From positions 1 through 26,244 of the forward strand of contig JAFQDR010000206.1 in NCBI GenBank assembly GCA_017415945.1: a stretch of DNA of 26,244 nucleotides. The letters are read 5' to 3'. The first letter of the stretch is position 1. Each line of letters begins with the position of its first letter. The notes under the pieces are model-generated. The model was not told the DNA's origin and did not search any database. It worked only from the letters and a program-made list of their open reading frames with translations. Shown in pieces: positions 7,558 to 14,715 of this stretch. Source of the stretch: Oscillospiraceae bacterium (lineage in GTDB: Bacteria; Bacillota_A; Clostridia; Oscillospirales; Oscillospiraceae). The translations under genes were made by a program, and so were the position numbers.

Positions 7558-10116
7558 TCAAGGCATCTGCCCGGATACCACAATGCTGTCGCTGCGATCA
7601 TTTCCGCTGCCGTTCACCTGAACGCTGACAGTGGCACTACCCCCACGATTGATATAAATCTCGGCACCGTATGCATCTCCCGTGACCGTGCAGACATCGG
7701 CATTGTCAGTAAACCATGTAACCGATGCATCTTCGGGCACACCGCGAAGCTCGGGGTACAGGAATTCTCCAACAACTCCTGACATTTCTGTCACATCATA
7801 ACCGTCCACGGTGATGCGCAGCTCGTTATAGTGGGCGTCCAGAATCTGCAAAATGGCTTCGGCTGTGGTCAATTCATAGCGCACCCCGTCCATATACAGG
7901 CTGCCGTTGTCGCTGAGGGTCAGGACAGGCTCATCGGCACCCATGGTCTCAAACAGAATGTTGTAATACACTGCATCCCATGTGGCCGCTTCCACGGCGA
8001 TCTTCTCGCCCATGCCCTCCGCCAGCAGAGCAATGATGGTCTCCTTGGTGCTGTCGGGCAGTCGGGTGGGCTCCATAACGTCATTGAGCACACGGATCAC
8101 GTCGCCCTGATCCTTCGGACCGCCGATGACCTCGCCCTGCTGCTGAGATTGTCGAACCTCCTCCCACAGCTGTTCCAGCACCATATAGTCCAAGCCGAAC
8201 ATGGCAAGGAGCTCCTCGTTGCCGTAAGATCCCTCATCGGTGTTGAATTTGTTGCCGTATTCATAGCAGACCCCGTCGATTTGGAACACCGCACAGCTGT
8301 CCAGTGCGGGCACCACACCCAGTACACGACCATCGGACAGGGTTACTTCCAAAATCCCCTCAAAGGGACAGCCCGCAGGGAAGCCCAGAGGCACCGCCTC
8401 GGACAGCAGCTCTTCCAGGAACGCGAGGCGAGTAGGGTCTGCATAGAACGCCTTGCCGTAGAGAATCATGCGAGCTTCGACGATATCGGTCATGGCATCG
8501 GGGGTAAAGCCCCTTGTTTCCAGATTCTTGTTCAGCTCTCCCTGCCACGCCAGCGTCCGCAGCCATGCTTCAATGTCAGCCACATTGGTCAGCTCATAGC
8601 CCTCCTTAGCACCATCGGGCCCCTGTTCATATACAAGCCCGTTGGCAATGGTCAGTCCATGCTGTGTAGTCGTAATACTGATCATATATGGGTCATTATC
8701 CATAACTTCCTTGCGAGTCTTACCGCTGTATCCGCTCCGCAGCAGCTCCATCAGCTGTGCCTGCTGTGTTTCGGTCAAATCGGAAACCAAGCGGTTATTG
8801 GGATAATCGGCAACCACACTCACCGGAGCCCAATATTCCTCGGGCAAATACGGCACAGACTCCCGCTCTGCCTTGGTCAGGTGGAAAACCGCTCTTTCGT
8901 CGGTGAGGGTCAGCGTATCCCCTTCTACTTTCCACGTATATTCCCGAACGGGGCCGATTTCGGCAAATTCCAAGGTCACGGTATCGCCGTTTAATGTATA
9001 GGCAAAGCGTTCCGCACTGCGGATCTGACCGTCGATATAGTCCACACGTCTGCCCACACCGTCGCCAAACTCATATTCCATGTATCCGGTGCTTTCTTCC
9101 GTCACACCCACGCCCAAAACGCTCACTTCCATCTGCCACACACCCACAATTTCGGGTGTCTTTTCCGCGGTAAACACCGCGCAGCCCGTCAGCAGCATGG
9201 CAGCCGCCACAACCATTGCCGCCGCAGCGGTCATCTTGGGGTTCTTGGCAATGCGCTTGATGCGGGTCTTCAAATCACTTTCGCTGCCCGTCATAGAGGT
9301 AGCAGCAGTCAGCACACCCTTATACCCCACGCAGGTCAAATTCAGCAAGGTGCGGGCATAGCTTGTGCGCTCATCGTTTCCCAATCTGCGGAGGGCACCC
9401 TCGTCGCAGGCCAGCTCCCCATCCTTCTGGGAGAGAATGGCCGCCGCCCACACCAGAGGATTGTACCAATGAAGCGCCACTGCCACGCAGCGCAGTACAG
9501 ACCACAGATGGTCGCCGTGGCGGTAGTGGGTCAGCTCATGGGCCAGCACGTGCCGCCGGGCATTCTTGTCATCAAGCACTTCGGGGGTAATATACACCGC
9601 AGCCTTGGGGAAGCCGAACAGACAAGGGGTGTCGATGGCAGCGGATTCGTACACGGACACTGCCCCCAGCTTCATCTGCCGCTCGGTGAGATATTCTCTG
9701 CTTCTCCGCAGCTTCAGAGCAAAGCGGATATTGGACAGCAGGAACACCGCCGCAGCAATGACCACACCAGCAATATATACAACAGGCAAAATTTCCTTCA
9801 CCGTCAAGGGCTGCTCCGCAGATGCGGATTCTTCGGTGACGGGAGTCTGCTGCAAAATCACCTCGCTGTCAGAGCTTGCATACACATCCAAATCCACGGG
9901 CTGTGTCTGCTGCACCGCAGACTGTCGGGGCACATGGGGCATCCACCGCTGCACACTCAGGGCACTTTCCCCGATGCTCCCGGGAATCAGCAGCCGCAGG
10001 AGCACCAAGCCCCACAGGGCATAGCGCAACCGTGCAGAAAGCTTATCTCCCGCAATTGCTCGTATACATAACACCGCCGCAATCAGCAGCGATGATGATA
10101 TGATCCATTGTGTCAT
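7558..10116 (-). CDS. M56 (BlaR1-like) membrane metalloprotease receptor, first paralogue
   Basis: An 852-residue receptor of BlaR1/MecR1 type. Membrane segments lie near 4-22, 30-46 and 110-130, then the cytoplasmic zinc protease with HELTHYRHGDHLW (H193, E194, H197) and E234/D238 in DGELACDE; the 41-residue gap from first His to Glu fits BlaR1. A fourth hydrophobic segment (about 296-311) ends in LLTGC, a lipobox-like sequence absent from the paralogue. The ectodomain has a lipocalin-like beta domain (about 320-420, GVWQMEVS onward), about three copies of a module ending in YELT, and a C-terminal Ig-like (BIG2-like) stretch of about 85 residues. No penicillin-binding domain is visible. It follows blaI on the same strand and should cut that repressor, directly or indirectly. 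The signal sensed is unknown. Confidence 0.88.
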   Translation of the reverse strand: MTQWIISSSLLIAAVLCIRAIAGDKLSARLRYALWGLVLLRLLIPGSIGESALSVQRWMPHVPRQSAVQQTQPVDLDVYASSDSEVILQQTPVTEESASAEQPLTVKEILPVVYIAGVVIAAAVFLLSNIRFALKLRRSREYLTERQMKLGAVSVYESAAIDTPCLFGFPKAAVYITPEVLDDKNARRHVLAHELTHYRHGDHLWSVLRCVAVALHWYNPLVWAAAILSQKDGELACDEGALRRLGNDERTSYARTLLNLTCVGYKGVLTAATSMTGSESDLKTRIKRIAKNPKMTAAAAMVVAAAMLLTGCAVFTAEKTPEIVGVWQMEVSVLGVGVTEESTGYMEYEFGDGVGRRVDYIDGQIRSAERFAYTLNGDTVTLEFAEIGPVREYTWKVEGDTLTLTDERAVFHLTKAERESVPYLPEEYWAPVSVVADYPNNRLVSDLTETQQAQLMELLRSGYSGKTRKEVMDNDPYMISITTTQHGLTIANGLVYEQGPDGAKEGYELTNVADIEAWLRTLAWQGELNKNLETRGFTPDAMTDIVEARMILYGKAFYADPTRLAFLEELLSEAVPLGFPAGCPFEGILEVTLSDGRVLGVVPALDSCAVFQIDGVCYEYGNKFNTDEGSYGNEELLAMFGLDYMVLEQLWEEVRQSQQQGEVIGGPKDQGDVIRVLNDVMEPTRLPDSTKETIIALLAEGMGEKIAVEAATWDAVYYNILFETMGADEPVLTLSDNGSLYMDGVRYELTTAEAILQILDAHYNELRITVDGYDVTEMSGVVGEFLYPELRGVPEDASVTWFTDNADVCTVTGDAYGAEIYINRGGSATVSVQVNGSGNDRSDSIVVSGQMP

Positions 10117-10135
10117 GGTAAATACTCCTTTCGTA

Positions 10136-10334
10136 GGGACATGGGGACGGTTTTCTGTCTGATAGAGACTATGTTCGTCCTTGTCTTGCCTTGGTTGATT
10201 AGACCGAGAACCGTCCCTGTGTCCCGCAAATAAAGCATCATCGGTCAGACAAGGGGACGGTTCTCAGTCCGACCTACTAAGATTCGGGGATAACAGATTT
10301 CGCCACTGTCGGACAGAAAACCGTCCCCGTTGTC
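10136..10334. repeat. Two REP-like inverted repeats with GGGGACGGTT core
   Basis: Two imperfect hairpins fill the gap between blaI and the first receptor gene. Unit 1 pairs 10136-10162 with about 10200-10225; unit 2 pairs 10247-10273 with 10308-10334. All four arms share GGGACGGTT or its complement AACCGTCCC. This core resembles REP sequences associated with IS200-like (RAYT) transposases in other Firmicutes; no such transposase is present here. Unit 2 ends 6 nt before the blaI stop codon and could attenuate read-through. Confidence 0.75.
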
Positions 10335-10340
10335 TCCGTC

Positions 10341-10715
10341 TCACTTTTCCTCCGCCTGTCGGAGGATCTCGTAGAGCTCGTCGATCTCCGCCTTAGATAG
10401 CTGCTGCTTCTTGGTCATGGCACTGAGCATCATGCCCACGCTGCCCTTATACACACGGTCGATGAAGCTGCGGGTCTCCACCGCTGCCGCATCCTCCTTC
10501 TGCACCAAGGGGGTGTACATGGTCATGCCGCTTGTGTCATCTGCGGCAATGAGCCCCTTTTCCGTCATACGGCGCAGCATGGTCAAGGTGGTGCTGCGGG
10601 ACCATCCTGTATGCTTCTTCATATACTCCACGGCTTCACGGCCGCTGCGGGGCGCGTGCTCCCACAGACATTCCATCAAATTCCATTCCGCCGCCGTTAA
10701 ATTCATCTGTTCCAT
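10341..10715 (-). CDS. BlaI/MecI/CopY-family transcriptional repressor
   Basis: A 124-residue winged-helix repressor. The N-terminus LTAAEWNLMECLWEHAP and the recognition-helix region GWSRSTTLTMLRRMTEKGLI (about 37-56) are typical, and the C-terminal dimerisation helices end in LSKAEIDELYEILRQAEEK, as in BlaI/MecI. In staphylococcal BlaI the receptor-linked cut is at Asn-Phe just before the last helix; the matching positions here are about Ser98-Ala99, so the cut site, if any, differs. AGGAG stands 8 nt before the ATG. The gene heads an operon with two M56 receptors and is preceded by two dyads overlapping its promoter, indicating autorepression. Confidence 0.93.
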   Translation of the reverse strand: MEQMNLTAAEWNLMECLWEHAPRSGREAVEYMKKHTGWSRSTTLTMLRRMTEKGLIAADDTSGMTMYTPLVQKEDAAAVETRSFIDRVYKGSVGMMLSAMTKKQQLSKAEIDELYEILRQAEEK

Positions 10716-10738
10716 ATATAGTGCTCCTTTCGCAGGTC

Positions 10739-10787
10739 TGTTTACTTTGTAAACACATCATATCACAACCTGTTTACATTGTCAACA
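10739..10787 (-). promoter_or_regulatory. blaI operon promoter with two BlaI-type operators
   Basis: Minus-strand TTGACA (10780-10785) and TATGAT (10757-10762) are spaced 17 bp. Operator 1, TGTTTACTTTGTAAACA (10739-10755), is a 17-bp dyad covering the likely start of transcription. Operator 2, TGTTTACATTGTCAACA (10771-10787), is the same dyad with one mismatched pair and covers the -35 box. Centres are 32 bp apart, three helical turns. The TTTAC/GTAAA halves resemble BlaI/MecI TACA/TGTA half-sites. Confidence 0.85.
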
Positions 10788-10822
10788 GAGGATTTGATTG
10801 TTTACCAATCTCTCCATTTCAC

Positions 10823-10907
10823 GCTCTCCCTTTGGGAGAGCTGGCGGCGAAGCCGACTGAGAGGGCCCTCTCCGCCCCTTGCGGGGCACCTCTCCCATAG
10901 GGAGAGG
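10823..10907. repeat. CTCTCC-type hairpin element, second copy
   Basis: Same order of hairpins as in 4214-4309: CTCTCCC/GGGAGAG, a short stem (GGC/GCC here), GACTGAGAGG, the palindrome GAGAGGGCCCTCTC, GCCCC/GGGGC, and a closing CCTCTCCC/GGGAGAGG. The second stem and the loops differ between copies while the order is kept. Confidence 0.75.
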
Positions 10908-10945
10908 CTGTAATTCCCCTCGCACCATGTAGGGCAACCAAGCGC

Positions 10946-10974
10946 AAAAACGCCCCGAGCAAAATGCTCGAGGC
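10946..10974 (-). terminator. Terminator of the ahpC-reductase unit
   Basis: On the minus strand a 9-bp stem (10966-10974 with 10952-10960, one mismatch) with a 5-nt loop is followed within a base by TTTTT. It lies 22 nt after the reductase stop codon. Confidence 0.85.
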
Positions 10975-10995
10975 GGTAACTATTGGTCATTTTAT

Positions 10996-12609
10996 TTACT
11001 TGAGAATATCCAGCAGCTGTCGGATATTCTTCTTGCCGAAGCTGACCTTCTCGCCGTTGTTGATGACCAGGCAGGGCACGCTCATCACGTTGTATTCCTC
11101 TCGCAGTGCGGGGAAATGGGTGATGTCATACACTTCAGCGGTCACATTTTCATTGAGGGAAGCCATGCGCTGTGCCGCCAGCACCAGATCGGGGCACATG
11201 GTGCAGCTCAGAGACACCAGCACCTTCATGTCCGCACCCTTCAGATTCATCACTTCGCGGCGAATGTCCTCATCAATGGGCTGCCCGGGGCCCGCAGCGT
11301 TGTACAGACCCAGCACGAAGGAGGTGAACTCGTGTCCCCCGGGGACACCGTGGAAAGCCAGACCGCTGTAGCTGCCGTCTGCACGATAGACACGGACGCA
11401 GGGTGCGTCGGTCTTGTCCTCGTCCTCTGCCAAAGTCAGCTTGTCGGTGAGGGCCGCCAGTTCCTCCATATATGCCTTCAGTTCCATGGACACAGGGCTG
11501 TCATTCAGCCGCAGCTTGAGGGTCAGGGAAGATGCCATCCGTCCAAATACGGTGTTCAACTGTGCCAGCATAGCCTCATCGAACAGACCGCCCGACTGCT
11601 TGGGCTGCTGCACCTTAGGTGCTTCCTGCTTGGGAGGCTCCGCCTTCGGCATTTCGGGCACCAGCCCCGTCTTTTTCTGCATCTTTGCTGCGTACTTTTC
11701 CAGCTCCGTTGCCGCCAATGCCCCGTCACCCACAGCGGTGACCACCTGCCGCAGTGCCTTAACACGAACGTCACCTGCCGCATACAGGCCATCCACAGAG
11801 GTCTTCATAGATTCATCGGTGAGGATATAGCCCTGCTCATTCAGCTCTGCCACGCCCTTCACCAAGGACGTTGCGGGGGCATAGCCCGCAAACACGAACA
11901 CACCGATGTTGCCGCCCTTGGGATCACGGAATTCCTTGACCTCGCCGGTTTTATTATTGCGGACACGGATGCCCCGCAGGCTGCTGTCACCAAAGACTTC
12001 CTCCACTTCCGTATTGGTCAGCACCGTGATTTTAGGGTGGTTCATGGCAGCATCCGCCACGCTCTGCGCGCAGGAAAATCCATCCTTACGAATCAGAATG
12101 GTCACATGGCGGGCATACTTGGTGAGGAACACCGCTTCCTCTGCTGCCGCAAAGCCGCCGCCAACCACATATACGTCCTTGTCGGTGAAGAACTCACCGT
12201 CGCAGGTTGCGCAGTATGCCACGCCACGGCCACGGAAGTCCGCTTCACCCTTGAAGCCTACCATGCGGGGATGTGCCCCTGTTGCCAACAGCACACCGAA
12301 GGACTTCAGCTCCCCACGAGGGGTCTTGACGATTTTTACATCGCCGCTGAGATCCAGTGCCTCCACCTCCGTGAGCATGAACTCCGCCCCAAAGGCCTCC
12401 GCCTGTCTGCGCATGGTTTCGGTAAGAGCCTCCCCATCGGTACGCAGCACCCCGGGGTAGTTGACTACCTCGTGGGTAATGGTGATTTGTCCGCCGAATT
12501 TTTCCTTTTCCAGCACCAAGGTGCGGTATTTGGCTCGTGCCAGATAAATTGCCGCAGTCAGACCCGCAGGGCCGCCGCCAACAATGATCACGTCATACAT
12601 ATTTTTCAT
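10996..12609 (-). CDS. AhpF-type peroxiredoxin reductase with C-terminal thioredoxin-fold module
   Basis: A 537-residue flavoprotein predicted to pass electrons from NAD(P)H through FAD and cysteines to the neighbouring AhpC. Residues 1-305 are a thioredoxin-reductase core: FAD motif GGGPAG (11-16), redox pair C133-A-T-C136, pyridine-nucleotide motif VVGGGF (148-153) and the second FAD motif GLYAAGDV. A proline/lysine/glutamine linker follows at about 313-340. Residues 345-537 look like the two fused thioredoxin folds of the AhpF N-terminal domain: the first has no CxxC, the second has C469-T-M-C472 and a cis-proline at P512. In classic AhpF that module precedes the reductase, so the order is reversed. 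Start chosen at the first ATG, with AGGAG 9 nt before it. Preceded by ahpC on the same strand. Confidence 0.85.
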   Translation of the reverse strand: MKNMYDVIIVGGGPAGLTAAIYLARAKYRTLVLEKEKFGGQITITHEVVNYPGVLRTDGEALTETMRRQAEAFGAEFMLTEVEALDLSGDVKIVKTPRGELKSFGVLLATGAHPRMVGFKGEADFRGRGVAYCATCDGEFFTDKDVYVVGGGFAAAEEAVFLTKYARHVTILIRKDGFSCAQSVADAAMNHPKITVLTNTEVEEVFGDSSLRGIRVRNNKTGEVKEFRDPKGGNIGVFVFAGYAPATSLVKGVAELNEQGYILTDESMKTSVDGLYAAGDVRVKALRQVVTAVGDGALAATELEKYAAKMQKKTGLVPEMPKAEPPKQEAPKVQQPKQSGGLFDEAMLAQLNTVFGRMASSLTLKLRLNDSPVSMELKAYMEELAALTDKLTLAEDEDKTDAPCVRVYRADGSYSGLAFHGVPGGHEFTSFVLGLYNAAGPGQPIDEDIRREVMNLKGADMKVLVSLSCTMCPDLVLAAQRMASLNENVTAEVYDITHFPALREEYNVMSVPCLVINNGEKVSFGKKNIRQLLDILK

Positions 12610-12639
12610 AGGTCTATTCTCCTCTCAAAATCTCTAAGG

Positions 12640-12890
12640 AAAAGGCGGCACCGCTTTTACAGTGCCGCCACAAATCGTTCATATCGCTTCGCAGAATTTC
12701 GTCCCTCAGGACGAAATAAGTTGTAATTCATTTTTTGCGCCGGCTAGCAGGTCGCAAAAAATACAAATAGCGATGCAAGTGTGAAATTTGTCTGCTGACA
12801 GCAGGCAAATTATGCGCGCAGCAGCGCTGCTATGCCATCGCCGAAGGCGGGGCAACCTCGTCGGTAAAGTCATAATGACTTTACCGACGA
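12640..12890 (-). other. Highly structured spacer between ahpC and its reductase, with internal terminator
   Basis: No gene is seen. On the minus strand it begins with a palindrome with 16-bp arms (12858-12890, centre 12874), then CTGCTG/CAGCAG (12792-12804), ATTTTTTGCG/CGCAAAAAAT (12730-12762), ATTTCGTCC/GGACGAAAT (12696-12717), and ends in GGCGGCAC/GTGCCGCC (12644-12669) followed by TTTTCCTT. That last hairpin has the form of an intrinsic terminator and lies 35 nt before the reductase ATG. It would make reductase expression lower than ahpC, or conditional. Confidence 0.65.
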
Positions 12891-12900
12891 AATCTTTTCA

Positions 12901-13464
12901 TTACAGCATGCCAACCAGATCCAGGCTGGGCTTCAGGGTTTCGGCACCGGGCTGCCACTTTGCGGGGCAGACTTCATCGCCGTGTTCTGCCACGAACTGC
13001 AGAGCCTGCAGCTTACGGAACAGCTCATCCGCGTTGCGGCCCACATTGCCCGCGCTGACTTCATAGGATACGATCTTGCCCTCGGGGTTCACAATGAAGG
13101 TGCCGCGCTCTGCCATGCCGTCGGCTTCGATGAGCACTTCAAAGTCCTTGGAGATCGCGTGGGTGGGGTCAGCCAGCATGGGGTAACGGATCTTCTTGAT
13201 GCGGTCGGAAGCATCGTGCCATGCCTTGTGGACAAAGTGGGTGTCGGTGGACACGGAGTAGATCTCGCAGCCCGCGTCTACGAACTTGTCATAAATGTTC
13301 GCCAGATCCTCCAGCTCGGTGGGGCAGACGAAGGTAAAGTCCGCGGGATAGAAGAAGAACACACTCCACTTCCCCAGAACGTCTTCCTTGGTGACGGTCT
13401 TGAACTGATTGTTGATATACGCCTGAGCGGTAAATGCGCCGATTTCCTTGTTGATCATAGACAT
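12901..13464 (-). CDS. ahpC: Peroxiredoxin AhpC (typical 2-Cys)
   Basis: A 187-residue cytosolic peroxidase that reduces H2O2 and organic hydroperoxides. The peroxidatic cysteine is C47 in FTFVCPTE, the resolving cysteine C166 in GDEVCPAKW, and the family segment YPMLADPTHAISKDF lies near 94-108. Length and C-terminal tail match AhpC exactly. AGGAG stands 8 nt before the first ATG; a second ATG two codons on is possible. It is the first gene of a unit with the AhpF-like reductase, the expected partner that recycles its disulfide. An AT-rich dyad at the promoter suggests peroxide- or metal-dependent control. Confidence 0.96.
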   Translation of the reverse strand: MSMINKEIGAFTAQAYINNQFKTVTKEDVLGKWSVFFFYPADFTFVCPTELEDLANIYDKFVDAGCEIYSVSTDTHFVHKAWHDASDRIKKIRYPMLADPTHAISKDFEVLIEADGMAERGTFIVNPEGKIVSYEVSAGNVGRNADELFRKLQALQFVAEHGDEVCPAKWQPGAETLKPSLDLVGML

Positions 13465-13518
13465 AAGTGATTCTCCTTTTTATTTTCAATTAGTATATAC
13501 AGTATATTATCATATATT

Positions 13519-13587
13519 CTTGTTAGCCAAAACTAACAAGAGGATTTTGAAATGCCGACCGCTTATGCGATCGGTGTTGTGCATTTC
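13519..13587 (-). promoter_or_regulatory. ahpC leader hairpins
   Basis: If transcription starts after the 13602-13607 box, the leader is about 130 nt. It carries a long hairpin closed by GAAATGC/GCATTTC (13549-13555 with 13581-13587) with an inner stem, and then CTTGTTAG/CTAACAAG (13519-13526 with 13533-13540). The second dyad sits next to AT-rich DNA (TTGTTA, 17 bp, TATATG on the minus strand) and could instead belong to a second promoter. Confidence 0.45.
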
Positions 13588-13601
13588 CTTTTCGTGATTC
13601 T

Positions 13602-13650
13602 ACAATACCACATCATTTTCCATTTGTCAATAATAAGAATTACTATTATT
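13602..13650 (-). promoter_or_regulatory. ahpC promoter with AT-rich operator dyad
   Basis: Minus-strand TTGACA (13625-13630) and TATTGT (13602-13607) are spaced 17 bp. An inverted repeat AATAATA/TATTATT with 8-nt spacer (13629-13650) touches the -35 box. Such AT-rich dyads at peroxide genes are typical of Fur/PerR regulators, but the match to the PerR consensus is poor and the regulator is not identified. Confidence 0.6.
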
Positions 13651-13662
13651 AGTATTTATTTT

Positions 13663-13691
13663 AAAGCACCGCCAAAATGGAGCGGTGCTTT
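13663..13691 (-). terminator. Terminator of the E2-fold gene
   Basis: A perfect 10-bp stem, AAAGCACCGC with GCGGTGCTTT, followed on the minus strand by an A/T-rich tail. It begins 6 nt after the stop codon at 13698. Confidence 0.8.
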
Positions 13692-13697
13692 GGTATG

Positions 13698-14537
13698 TCA
13701 AATTTCGGGGTTGATGTATCGGGGTGGCTGCTCCAGCAGGGTGGGATCCTTCAGGTATTCCTTCAGTCGGGAGAAGGCGGTGGCGAAGTAGTGCCCGTTG
13801 CAGATGCGCTCGTCCATAACCACGCCCATGGGCAGGTGACGTTCCAGCACGATGCCCTCCTTAGTCTTCTTGGGCAAGTCGCGGAGGTTGCCCATAGCCA
13901 CAGCCACACTGGTGGTGCCGAAGTCATAGACATGGTGGTAAATGTGGTTGGTGCGGATGGATGCCAGATTGGTGATGAGCAGGCTGGCATGGAAGGGGCT
14001 GATCTCGCATACCGCCCGAGGCAGCAAACCGTGACGATCCATGAAGCGCAGCAGGGCCACGGCACCGCGAGCCACACCGGGGATGGCCAGCAGCACACGC
14101 ATGAACTTGTCCAGATTGTTGTCGTTGGCAGCGTCTCGGTTCTTTTCGATGGCCTCCTCGATTTTGCGGTTGATATCGAAAATGGTGTCCTTGAAATCGA
14201 AATGCAGCTTAATGGAGGTGCCCCCTACGGTGCCGGGGCGCAGCACCACCATAGCCACGGAAAAGTCCCTGTGAGCATAGATGCGGTGATTGCTACCGCC
14301 GATAAAGCGGTTGAGATGGGGGTATTCCGCCGTGGTGCGCACATAGGCCGCCAGCACCAGAGCCAGATGGCTGATGCGCAGCCCCTCCTTACGCTTGGCG
14401 TTGATATAGTCATGCATGGGGGCAATGGGGATGTCAATGGTGATCATATTCTGTGCATCGTAGCGGCGAGGCAGGAAGAAGGGGATCAGCTCATACATGG
14501 GGTCCTGATTTTTCACACGAATACCGTCAGGGCGCAT
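13698..14537 (-). CDS. Stand-alone 2-oxoacid dehydrogenase E2/CAT-fold protein, catalytic motif altered
   Basis: A 279-residue protein resembling the acyltransferase domain of 2-oxoacid dehydrogenase E2 subunits (and chloramphenicol acetyltransferase). It has no lipoyl or peripheral-subunit-binding domain, and no E1 or E3 gene is nearby. Fold-typical parts are ITIDIPIAP near the start, ISHLALVLAAYVR, FSPFHASL-like and LITNLASI, and the C-terminal VVMDERICNGHYFA. In active E2 this last motif is DHRxxDG; here the catalytic His is E243 and the Asp is N247, so ordinary acyl transfer is unlikely. GGAGG is 7 nt before the ATG; the gene has its own promoter and terminator. It may be a divergent enzyme or a binding protein. 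Confidence 0.75.
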   Translation of the reverse strand: MRPDGIRVKNQDPMYELIPFFLPRRYDAQNMITIDIPIAPMHDYINAKRKEGLRISHLALVLAAYVRTTAEYPHLNRFIGGSNHRIYAHRDFSVAMVVLRPGTVGGTSIKLHFDFKDTIFDINRKIEEAIEKNRDAANDNNLDKFMRVLLAIPGVARGAVALLRFMDRHGLLPRAVCEISPFHASLLITNLASIRTNHIYHHVYDFGTTSVAVAMGNLRDLPKKTKEGIVLERHLPMGVVMDERICNGHYFATAFSRLKEYLKDPTLLEQPPRYINPEI

Positions 14538-14583
14538 AAATTTACCTCCAACAAAGGATGATTGTTTCGTCTTTAATAGAAGT

Positions 14584-14612
14584 AGTATACCAAATTATGA
14601 ACGGATTGTAAA
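14584..14612 (-). promoter_or_regulatory. Promoter of the E2-fold gene
   Basis: Minus-strand TTTACA (14607-14612) and TATACT (14584-14589) are spaced 17 bp, about 46 nt before the ATG. Confidence 0.7.
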
Positions 14613-14684
14613 CAATTCCATTACATTCCCCCATTTTCCACAAATTGCCCCAACATTTTTCGACAAATGCCCCAAGCCGCACCC

Positions 14685-14710
14685 GTAGGGACCGTCGTCC
14701 CCGACGGTCC
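14685..14710. repeat. GTAGGG-family hairpin repeat
   Basis: GTAGGG is followed by arms GGACCGTCG (14689-14697) and CGACGGTCC (14702-14710) around TCCC. The copy at 7289-7310 has the same loop but an inverted innermost base pair (C-G rather than G-C), a compensatory change. It ends 5 nt from the stop codon of the 56-aa gene. Confidence 0.8.
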
Positions 14711-14715
14711 GTTTT

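Noticed and set aside
12690..12725. Hammerhead-like core (CTGA ... GAAA) on the minus strand
   Set aside because: The core should read CTGANGA with stem II; here CTGAGG is part of a simple tetraloop hairpin and there is no matching third stem.
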